From the NCBI GenBank assembly GCA_032654645.1, contig JAULAW010000016.1, forward strand, positions 124,001 to 188,000: DNA of 64,000 nucleotides, in the 5' to 3' direction. Each line of letters begins with the position of its first letter. Within the stretch, counting starts at the first letter, position 1. The DNA comes from CAITJF01 sp032654645 (GTDB lineage Bacteria > Pseudomonadota > Gammaproteobacteria > Burkholderiales > Gallionellaceae). Shown piece after piece: positions 42,304 through 48,620 of the stretch. Under the pieces are notes generated by a model that saw nothing but the letters and a program-made list of their open reading frames with translations, did not search any database and had not been told where the DNA came from. A program made the translations under genes and the position numbers.

Positions 42304-43191
42304 ATGCAACAACTCGATATTTTTGCAGACTCGGCGCCGGTTCAGCGGGCCAACGATTTAATTGTCGCGCTGGCCAGCTTTGACCGTGCAGCCTCGCGAC
42401 AAGCTTTGCACCGCCTGACGGCAACCGATGCGAACCATGCAGGCTTACCTCAATATCGGGTGCTGTGCGATTTCATCGATCACTGGGGCGATAATTGCGA
42501 TAACCCGGCTTGGTCACCCACACCGGCAACCATTGCCGCAGAGGAGCGATTGATCCGGGAACAGATCATTCCTGCGGCTGTTGTTATGGGAAACGCGGGG
42601 GGTAATCTGATTCGCGAGTGCTGGGACATTCTGGCCAAGGCATCCGAGAGGGCTGGCATTTCCCCCGATCACTGCGATTATTTCGCTGCCGAACTTTATT
42701 TGCGTGCGCAACATTTTCCCGATGTCGTGCGCATGGCACAGAGGCTACCGGGTGCAGAAATGCGCGCAGCGGTGCAACGCTGGCTGGGGCTGGGATATTA
42801 CGGTTGCGGGGAAACAGAACAGGCCAGGGGAGCAGTGTTGCGCTACGCCTGGTTGGCGCCCCAACGCTTCGACGCCTTCGTCGATGAAACGGGCGATGCG
42901 CAACTGGCCCGCGACTGGAGCGATTTTCAAGCCGACCTGGGCGATCTTGATGCAACATGGTTTCCAGCCTGGTGCGCGCATGAGAAAAAAGCCGGTGCCT
43001 CCATACTGGACGACCTGCCAACCAGTAACGGGTGCATGGCATATTGTCTGGTCACAGGCTTGGCCATACGCGAGCGCGGTGGACTTTGTAGTGCGGTATA
43101 CAAAGATCGGGCACGCCTGAAACGCTTGGATGAAAGCTTCTTCGCTTTTTATATGAAGCATCGTTCAAATCTGTTTGACCGGAAAAAATAA
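42304..43191 (+). CDS. Hypothetical protein downstream of jetA
   Basis: 295 residues that I cannot assign. It is rich in Ala, Leu, Asp and Trp; the sequence begins MQQLDIFADSAPVQRANDLI, and looks all-helical (LIVALASFDRAASRQALHRL, MRAAVQRWLGLGYYGCGETE). It resembles TPR-like or SLR-like superhelices more than an enzyme; no catalytic motif, signal peptide or membrane segment is visible. It lies 39 bases after jetA on the same strand and may be co-transcribed. No strong ribosome-binding site is seen before the ATG. Confidence 0.75.
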   Translation: MQQLDIFADSAPVQRANDLIVALASFDRAASRQALHRLTATDANHAGLPQYRVLCDFIDHWGDNCDNPAWSPTPATIAAEERLIREQIIPAAVVMGNAGGNLIRECWDILAKASERAGISPDHCDYFAAELYLRAQHFPDVVRMAQRLPGAEMRAAVQRWLGLGYYGCGETEQARGAVLRYAWLAPQRFDAFVDETGDAQLARDWSDFQADLGDLDATWFPAWCAHEKKAGASILDDLPTSNGCMAYCLVTGLAIRERGGLCSAVYKDRARLKRLDESFFAFYMKHRSNLFDRKK

Positions 43192-43244
43192 TTACACAGA
43201 CAGGACGGTTAGCTGGTTTTGGTATCGAGTGATGCAGTGGCTAT

Positions 43245-43355
43245 AGGGAAGCTCTAAAAATTCGTCATTCCCGCGAAAGCGGGAATCCAGCTTGTTGATT
43301 TGACTGGGCTCCCGCTTTCGCGGGAGCGACAAAAGTGAATTTTTAGAGGTGCCCT
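43245..43355. repeat. 111-bp MITE-like element, copy 1
   Basis: Ends AGGGAAGCTCTAAAAATTC and GAATTTTTAGAGGTGCCCT, internal palindromes GTCATTCCCGCGAAAGCGGG and CTCCCGCTTTCGCGGGAGCG. The dinucleotide AT lies on both sides. It is the same length as, and inverted relative to, the copy at 44685-44795. No open frame. Confidence 0.88.
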
Positions 43356-43433
43356 ATAGAAGATGCTAAAAACATTGTGACGCTTTCATCTCGGTTGTAA
43401 ATACAGGACAATGACGGAGGAGGGAAGACCACT

Positions 43434-44050
43434 ATGGCTACAGACATCACCATTGATCTGGCAACACTGCGATTTGACGGGGAAAGGTTCGAGGGGCACG
43501 CGCTCGATGTTGAATGTACGCAAGAGCTAATTGCTTACCGCAACCTGATCGCAGCAACCTCCCCAAGGGGTTCGAAAAAGGCTTCCGGCTCCAGTTCAAC
43601 CGTTTGGAAGATGGCTCCGCTAAAATTCCGCTGCAAAGAGTTTACGCGGATGACCAGAGTAATCTGGACTGGGGCAATCTGGACGAATTCGACGAAGCTG
43701 CGGATTTGATTGACGCTGCCATCGCCGCCGCGGACGACGACCAGTTGTTGCCGGATGCGTTGCCGTCGAATGTGATCCCGTTATTCCGCGATTTTGGCAA
43801 AACGCTTGGCCCGGATGAAGTGCTGTTCACACGTTCGCGTCATGGTTCGGCAGAGGCTTCATATACCGCCAAGGCTCGTAAACGGTTAACCGAGTGGGTG
43901 GGGTCTAATTACGACGAAACGGCGGTGCCGATTTGGGAGCAGTTGTCGGCTATCGGCGCATCCGCACCCGAAGGGACATGGGGTTTTGTCCCAACGGATT
44001 TGTCGGTACGCCTTGGAATCGTTGATGAATGCCACAGACAGGGAGCGTGA
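43434..44050 (+). pseudogene. Frameshifted hypothetical gene between two MITEs
   Basis: The first 40 codons (MATDITIDLATLRFDGERFE, then GHALDVECTQELIAYRNLI) are in one frame; from about 43555 the sequence continues in the next frame as LPKGFEKGFRLQFNRLEDGS and IPLQRVYADDQSNLDWGNLD. It ends at 44050. The function is not recognised; the first and second parts look like one protein that lost a short stretch or a base near 43550. It lies directly upstream of the ORF6N gene. Confidence 0.65.
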
Positions 44051-44052
44051 CG

Positions 44053-44601
44053 ATGACCAGCAAGGCGCTGATTGCATCAGTGGAGCAAATCGAATCGCAG
44101 ATATGCCTTATTCGTGGGCAGAAGGTCATGCTGGATGCTGATTTGGCTGAGCTCTATGGGGTTGAAACCAAGCGCTTTAACGAACAGGTTCGTCGCAACA
44201 GCGAGCGCTTCCCTGAAGATTTCATGTTTCAGCTCACTGCCGAAGAATTTGCCAACTTGAGGTCGCAAATTGCGACCTCAAACAATTCCGTTGGCAAGCC
44301 AGCAGGGCGTGGCGGACGGAGGCATCTTCCTTACGCTTTCACAGAGCATGGAGCCATCATGGCGGCCAGCGTGCTTAACTCTCCCCGCGCTGTAGAGGCC
44401 AGCGTTCAGGTAGTTCGCGCCTTCGTGCAGTTACGGCAGATGCTCGCTTCCAACGCCGAGCTATCCGGCAAGCTGGCCGCGCTTGAAAAGAAATACGACA
44501 TCAAGTTCAGAGCGGTTTTTGAAGCCATCCGCGAACTCATGACCCCATCCGACCCCAAGAAAAAACGCCCCATTGGTTTTGCGCCGTGGGAGAAAAAATG
44601 A
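44053..44601 (+). CDS. ORF6N-domain DNA-binding protein
   Basis: 182 residues. Residues about 10-95 are the ORF6N domain (IRGQKVMLDADLAELYGVET, KRFNEQVRRNSERFPEDFMF) found in phage and mobile-element regulators related to KilA-N/Bro proteins. The middle has FTEHGAIMAASVLNSPRAVE and the C-terminus a coiled coil (SNAELSGKLAALEKKYDIKF). The ATG at 44053 begins two bases after the previous stop. Target and role are unknown. Confidence 0.88.
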   Translation: MTSKALIASVEQIESQICLIRGQKVMLDADLAELYGVETKRFNEQVRRNSERFPEDFMFQLTAEEFANLRSQIATSNNSVGKPAGRGGRRHLPYAFTEHGAIMAASVLNSPRAVEASVQVVRAFVQLRQMLASNAELSGKLAALEKKYDIKFRAVFEAIRELMTPSDPKKKRPIGFAPWEKK

Positions 44602-44684
44602 CGCTATACCAAAAACCCCCACGATCTACACATAACGATCAGTGGCACGAAAAGGCGATGTTAGCCACGAAAAATCCTGGTTGA

Positions 44685-44795
44685 AGGGCACCTCTAAAAA
44701 TTCACTTTTGTCGCTCCCGCGAAAGCGGGAGTCCAGTCAAATCAACAAGCTGGATTCCCGCTTTCGCGGGAATGACGAATTTTTAGAGGTGCCCT
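44685..44795. repeat. 111-bp MITE-like element, copy 2
   Basis: Inverted relative to copy 1: starts AGGGCACCTCTAAAAATTC and ends GAATTTTTAGAGGTGCCCT. It has the same two internal palindromes; the dinucleotide GA flanks both ends. Both copies together frame the block 43356-44684. Confidence 0.88.
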
Positions 44796-44858
44796 GAATT
44801 GAGTTTGCAAACGCCATATGGATTGATAATATGTTTGTATTGTTGACATCAACGCGAG

Positions 44859-45008
44859 GTGTTATTCAAGCAACGTACAATCATTAACCTGAAGTCCGAG
44901 GAACGGGACTGGCTCGCCCATCAGGCGCTACGCTTTGGCCGCAAGCTCGAAACTTCGCTGCGCTCGTTTTCCGCCCTACCAAGCTACGCTAAGGAGAATA
45001 AACCGTGA
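44859..45008 (+). CDS. Possible small ribbon-helix-helix peptide
   Basis: 49 codons from a GTG: after LFK it reads QRTIINLKSEERDWLAHQAL, resembling the strand-helix start of CopG/ParD-type antitoxins, then a non-conserved SLRSFSALPSYAKENKP end. Its TGA overlaps the GTG start of the next gene (45005-45008). It may be a truncated antitoxin or a real upstream cistron. No good ribosome-binding site. Confidence 0.35.
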   Translation: MLFKQRTIINLKSEERDWLAHQALRFGRKLETSLRSFSALPSYAKENKP

Positions 45009-45232
45009 TTGAACCCATGATTATGGAACAAGAAATGCAGCGGCAGTTTCATCAACTGGCCAAGGAAACGCATCGGACAGAATCTGAAATAATCCACGAA
45101 GCCCTTGCCGGATATCTCGCCGCAGACCATCACTATGTTGGAGTGCTCGGGCAAAGGATTGCAGCGGCTGATCGTGGCGAATTTGCCAGCGAAAACGAGG
45201 TCGAAGCGTTCTTTGCGGAACGTGGTGAGTAA
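45005..45232 (+). CDS. RHH-type antitoxin of a ParE module
   Basis: 75 residues: EMQRQFHQLAKETHRTESEI followed by IHEALAGYLA, a short ribbon-helix-helix/ParD-like domain, and a toxin-contacting tail ending EVEAFFAERGE. The GTG at 45005 has AAGGAG eight bases upstream; the ATG at 45017 is the alternative. Its stop overlaps the toxin start by one base (TAATG). Confidence 0.85.
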   Translation: MIEPMIMEQEMQRQFHQLAKETHRTESEIIHEALAGYLAADHHYVGVLGQRIAAADRGEFASENEVEAFFAERGE

Positions 45233-45531
45233 TGGCACTGCGCTGGCTTGATGCGGCGCTTGATGATCTGCGCGCAATCAAAGTTTACATCGCCGAAGAA
45301 AATCCCGATGCCGCGCGGCGAGTTGTTGCCAGCATACGCAGTGAGGTAGGCATTCTGGTAAATCAGCCCACTATTGGCAGGGCTGGACGAATAGTTGATA
45401 CGCGCGAATTGGTCATCAGCCAACACCCTTACATCGTGGCTTACCGGGAGCAGCGTGGTGAAGTGCATATCCTTGCTGTAGTTCACACATCGCGCCGATG
45501 GCCGGAGCAATTGTCGAAAGGCAAAAAATAG
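45232..45531 (+). CDS. RelE/ParE family toxin
   Basis: 99 residues: LRWLDAALDDLRAIKVYIAE, IRSEVGILVNQPTIGRAGRI, then TRELVISQHPYIVAYREQRG and a VHILAVVHTSRRWP end. This is a ParE-type fold (ParE members poison gyrase; RelE members cut mRNA). The RRWP(E) end is typical for ParE. Directly coupled to the antitoxin gene. Confidence 0.92.
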   Translation: MALRWLDAALDDLRAIKVYIAEENPDAARRVVASIRSEVGILVNQPTIGRAGRIVDTRELVISQHPYIVAYREQRGEVHILAVVHTSRRWPEQLSKGKK

Positions 45532-45603
45532 GCTTCACAGCATTGCTTCGCCCCTGAGCTATTCAAGAGCTGTGTTAAATTGCAAAGCGTACTGAAAAAC
45601 CGT

Positions 45604-45663
45604 GGTAGGTCGGGATTTATCCCGACGCAACCATTAACATGTCGGGATAAATCCCGACCTACC
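45604..45663. repeat. GGTAGGTCGGGAT inverted repeat
   Basis: GGTAGGTCGGGATTTATCCC and the complement ending ATCCCGACCTACC, 60 bases in total. It is a relative of the inner palindrome at 8893-8940. It lies between the convergent ParE toxin and LexA-like genes. A second short hairpin GGGCGG...CCGCCC follows at 45713-45731. Confidence 0.8.
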
Positions 45664-45780
45664 AAATCATGACAGCAATCTCACTATTTGAACCATTGAG
45701 CAACAACTGACCGGGCGGTGAGAAACCGCCCAGTCAGACATCACCGACTCTTTACTGCGCGCTCTGGTCGCATATTTTTA

Positions 45781-46401
45781 TCACAGCGTCCGCCCGTCAC
45801 GGATCAAACCGACCACAAGGCCTTCGATAGCCAGTGGGCCGTTGACCACGATGGGCGGATAGTCGGGGTTCTCCGCCAACAGCTCGATGCGCCCGCCCCG
45901 GCGCTTGAGACGTTTCACCGTCACTTCATCCCCCAGTCGTGCGACGACGATCTGGCCGCTGCGCGCATCCACGGTGCGATGGACGGCCAAGAGATCACCG
46001 TCGAGAATACCCGCGCCAGTCATGCTGTTGCCGCGAACCTGAAGCAGATAATCCGCGCGGGCTGAAAATAGGTTGGGCGGAATCTGTATCTTGCCCCGCT
46101 GATTCTCCACCGCCAGCAGCGGGCTGCCCGCAGCCACCGAGCCGATCAACGGCAAGCCCAATTGCTCCACCAGACGGATGCCCCGGGCCGAACCTGCCTC
46201 CATGGTGATAGCACCCTTCTTGGACAAGGCGCGCAGATGCTCCTCGGCGGCATTGGGCGAGGCGAAGCCAAAGGCCTGGCAAATTTCCAGCCGCGTTGGC
46301 GGCGCGCCGCGCTCATCCAGGCTGGCGCGGATGAAGTCGAGGATTTCCCGCTGGCGGGGGGTCAGGGGATACTGGGGATCGTCTGAGCTGGATCGTTTCA
46401 T
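45781..46401 (-). CDS. lexA: LexA-type SOS repressor
   Basis: 206 residues with LexA organisation: the N-terminal winged helix (LTPRQREILDFIRASLDERG, SPNAAEEHLRALSKKGAI), the cleavage site Ala91-Gly92 in SVAAGSPL, nucleophile Ser126 in GNSMTGAGILDGD and Lys163 in DEVTVKRLK. It represses SOS genes until RecA-stimulated self-cleavage. The ATG at 46401 is chosen because a perfect LexA box lies 19 bases upstream and AAGGTG precedes it; longer in-frame starts (46431, 46458) are within or beyond the box. It lies within the accessory island, so it may be an extra LexA. Confidence 0.93.
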   Translation of the reverse strand: MKRSSSDDPQYPLTPRQREILDFIRASLDERGAPPTRLEICQAFGFASPNAAEEHLRALSKKGAITMEAGSARGIRLVEQLGLPLIGSVAAGSPLLAVENQRGKIQIPPNLFSARADYLLQVRGNSMTGAGILDGDLLAVHRTVDARSGQIVVARLGDEVTVKRLKRRGGRIELLAENPDYPPIVVNGPLAIEGLVVGLIRDGRTL

Positions 46402-46419
46402 GGCGGGCACCTTGGGTGG

Positions 46420-46435
46420 CTGTATTTTCATACAG
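46420..46435. promoter_or_regulatory. LexA (SOS) box 1
   Basis: CTGTATTTTCATACAG fits CTGT-N8-ACAG with both half-sites perfect. It is 19 bases upstream of the lexA ATG, so it should autoregulate lexA. Confidence 0.88.
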
Positions 46436-46467
46436 CTATCCGGAAAAAGCAAGATCATCTAGAAATG

Positions 46468-46483
46468 CTGTACGCATATACAG
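46468..46483. promoter_or_regulatory. LexA (SOS) box 2
   Basis: CTGTACGCATATACAG, again CTGT-N8-ACAG and perfect in both half-sites. It is 48 bases from box 1 (centre to centre) and 40 bases before the rightward IS91 fragment, where it could also control rightward transcription. Confidence 0.85.
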
Positions 46484-46522
46484 TATTCTATCCCTGTTGC
46501 CAGACCGGGATGGACTTGCCCC

Positions 46523-46741
46523 ATGGAAGCCGCAGTCAAACGTGCCACGCCAAACCCCCGCTGCTACCAGCGCCGCCGACCCGAGAAAACGCTGTGGTAT
46601 CGCACAGTACAGGCGCACTTCGAGACTTGGCTTGAGCTATCTACCGGGCAAGGCGATGCGTCACCGCCCGCGCATGTCGAGCAGGCATTTCGCCGCTATC
46701 TCGAATGCGGAATTCTGGCCCACGGCTTTGCCGGAAGTTAA
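46523..46741 (+). pseudogene. IS91-family transposase N-terminal fragment
   Basis: About 70 residues (YQRRRPEKTLWYRTVQAHFE, then TWLELSTGQGD and RRYLECGILAHGFA) matching the N-terminus of IS91/IS801-type rolling-circle transposases, before their zinc ribbon. The sequence is cut after HGFAGS. It is joined to a restriction-enzyme fragment. Rolling-circle elements can mobilise neighbouring genes, which may explain the mosaic. Confidence 0.75.
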
Positions 46742-47018
46742 ATTCTGGGTGCGCAACCTTTCTCAAAAATCCACTTCATTCCGGCTGCAAACTTCCAGCG
46801 ACTGGTTCTATCCAGATTTCGTTTGCCAACTGACCGATGGCCGCGCGTTGGTGGTCGAGTACAAAGGCAAGGATCGCTACGACAGCGTGGATTCGGAAGA
46901 GAAGCGGGCGATTGGCGCGGTGTGGGCATCGCGGAGCGGGGGGCGTTGCCTGTTCGAGATGCCGACGGATGTTGATTTCTCCGGTGTCCTTAAAGCGGTG
47001 AAGCCCGCAGCGCGGTAG
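46724..47018 (+). pseudogene. C-terminal fragment of a type III-like restriction/DEAD helicase
   Basis: About 95 residues: LPEVKFWVRNLSQKSTSFRL, WFYPDFVCQLTDGRALVVEY, then KGKDRYDSVDSEEKRAIGAV. This is the C-terminal nuclease-like end (PD...(D/E)xK pattern) of type III restriction or related DEAD-box helicase proteins. The large helicase part is missing; the preceding 18 bases overlap the IS91 fragment in another frame. Confidence 0.72.
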
Positions 47019-47266
47019 CGAGCGTAAGTTGATTCCATGCACTAAATACTCGGCAGCTCATCGTGTTGCTTGTGGTGCATAGATTTTGGTAATCAGGGGA
47101 AGAAAAGCTGCCGGGTGCAGCCAGACCTACATTTGAAATGGGGTAACAGCAGAGACCCGATGTCACCCAGCCACGATTAGTCGCTGTGCTTCAAACTTGA
47201 ATCCACCCAATACTTCTGGCTTAATGGGCACACAGGATTTTTTCAGCAAATTCAAATGTTGGAGGC

Positions 47267-47854
47267 ATGATGAGCAACCCCATGTTGTCGAGAATGAGTG
47301 CGCAAGAGTATCTGCATGGTGAATTGACCAGCGAGATTCGCCACGAGTATGTCGATGGTGAAGTTTATGCCATGGCGGGCGCGGGCGAGGCGCACAATTT
47401 GATTGCGCTAAATATCGCCTCGAAGCTGCGCGACTTTGCGCGCGGTGGCCCATGCCGCGTGTTTATTTCCGATATGAAGCTGCATGTGCAAACGTGGAAA
47501 GCGTATTACTACCCCGATATTCTGGTGACTTGCGACCCGACTGATAATCAAAATCATTTCAAGGAACGCCCCAGCTTGGTGGTGGAAGTGCTGTCGCCCG
47601 GAACCGAAAGCACTGATCGCAGGGAGAAGATGTTGGCCTACCGCACCTTGGCCTCCCTGAAAGAATATGTGCTCATCGCCACTGATAAAAGACAGGTCGA
47701 AATATATCGCCGCGACGAGTATGACGAATGGCAGCTCGCCGCCGTCAGCCCGGGCGAACCCATGCTGCTGGAAAGCGTTGGTGCCAACTTCACGCTCGAT
47801 GAGATTTATGAGGACGTGAAGCTGGAAGCTCAGCCTCGTGGTTTAGCAGAGTGA
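47267..47854 (+). CDS. Uma2 family (DUF820) endonuclease-like protein
   Basis: 195 residues with the PD-(D/E)xK-type Uma2 fold: MSAQEYLHGELTSEIRHEYV with the first acidic residue, DILVTCDPTD, then SLVVEVLSPGTESTDRREKM and LAYRTLASLKEYVLI. The Asp and Glu-x-Leu-Ser arrangement is typical. Uma2 proteins are widespread, and their role is unsettled. GGAGG precedes the tandem ATGs at 47267 and 47270. It is the last gene of the insert before jetB. Confidence 0.9.
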   Translation: MMSNPMLSRMSAQEYLHGELTSEIRHEYVDGEVYAMAGAGEAHNLIALNIASKLRDFARGGPCRVFISDMKLHVQTWKAYYYPDILVTCDPTDNQNHFKERPSLVVEVLSPGTESTDRREKMLAYRTLASLKEYVLIATDKRQVEIYRRDEYDEWQLAAVSPGEPMLLESVGANFTLDEIYEDVKLEAQPRGLAE

Positions 47855-47884
47855 GGCGTCTTTGCTGCCCAGATTGTCGCCAGC

Positions 47885-47980
47885 GCTGGGGTGAGGCACG
47901 AATCCCAGCACTTTGGGTTGTTCGAAATGCTGGGGTTCGCAAGCTCACCCCAGCCTACGCAAGCTATCAACATTAGCCTG
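47885..47980. repeat. Inverted repeat upstream of jetB
   Basis: GCTGGGGTGAG and CTCACCCCAGC form the outer stem, with inner CCCAGCAC/GTGCTGGG-like pairing. It sits in the 170-base gap between the Uma2 gene and jetB and may separate their transcription. Confidence 0.6.
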
Positions 47981-48026
47981 TGGCAAAATAACTCCGATAC
48001 CAATCAGCCGGAAGTGAAGAAAATAG

Positions 48027-48620
48027 ATGCATAACGACGAAGTCGAAGGTCAGGCATTTTCCCGCGTATTGATCGCCTTGATGAAAGGCGTCGTGCATCA
48101 GGATACCGATGCGGCTATCTGGCAGGCGCTGCTCGGTTTGCAGGCCAGGGTGCGCGATTATCTTGCGGTGCTGGGGTTGGAGCTGGTGCTGGATGAAGCT
48201 GAGGGCTATGCCTGGTTAAAATCCCAGCCTGCGCCCGAGGAGGGTGAGGCGTTGCCGCGTCTGGTGGCGAAGCGCCCCTTGTCTTTTCCGGTGAGTTTGT
48301 TGCTCGCGTTGCTGCGCAAAAAGTTGGCCGAGTTTGATGCGGGCGGGGAGGATACGCGGCTCATTCTCACGCGCGACGAAGTGGTCGATATGGTCAGGTT
48401 GTTCCTGCCTGCCGGGGTGAATGAGGCGCGCATCGTGGATCAGATAGATACCAATCTGAACAAGATCGTCGAACTGGGTTTTGCGCGCCGCATGCGCGGG
48501 CAGACTCACCTCATCGAAGTGCGCCGCATCCTGAAAGCATTTGTCGATGCGCAGTGGCTGGCCGAGTTCGACCAGCGTTTGGCCACGTATTGCATCAATG
48601 TGCTGGGCGAACAGGCATGA
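48027..48620 (+). CDS. jetB: Wadjet type I component JetB (DUF4194)
   Basis: 197 residues of DUF4194, the MukE-like accessory subunit that joins JetA and JetC in the Wadjet condensin. Winged-helix features are AFSRVLIALMKGVVHQDTDA, then ALLGLQARVRDYLAVLGLEL and VRLFLPAGVNEARIVDQIDT. The C-terminal segment (LNKIVELGFARRM, VRRILKAFVDAQWLAEFDQR) is conserved. The stop overlaps the jetC start (ATGA 48617-48620). Confidence 0.93.
   Translation: MHNDEVEGQAFSRVLIALMKGVVHQDTDAAIWQALLGLQARVRDYLAVLGLELVLDEAEGYAWLKSQPAPEEGEALPRLVAKRPLSFPVSLLLALLRKKLAEFDAGGEDTRLILTRDEVVDMVRLFLPAGVNEARIVDQIDTNLNKIVELGFARRMRGQTHLIEVRRILKAFVDAQWLAEFDQRLATYCINVLGEQA

Noticed and set aside
43245..44795. Repeats taken as a CRISPR array
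   Set aside because: Only two copies, inverted and 1.3 kb apart; no regular spacers and no cas genes anywhere in the window.
46402..46458. Longer LexA start at 46431 or 46458
   Set aside because: These starts lie inside or beyond the SOS operator; the LexA family length and the ribosome-binding site favour 46401.
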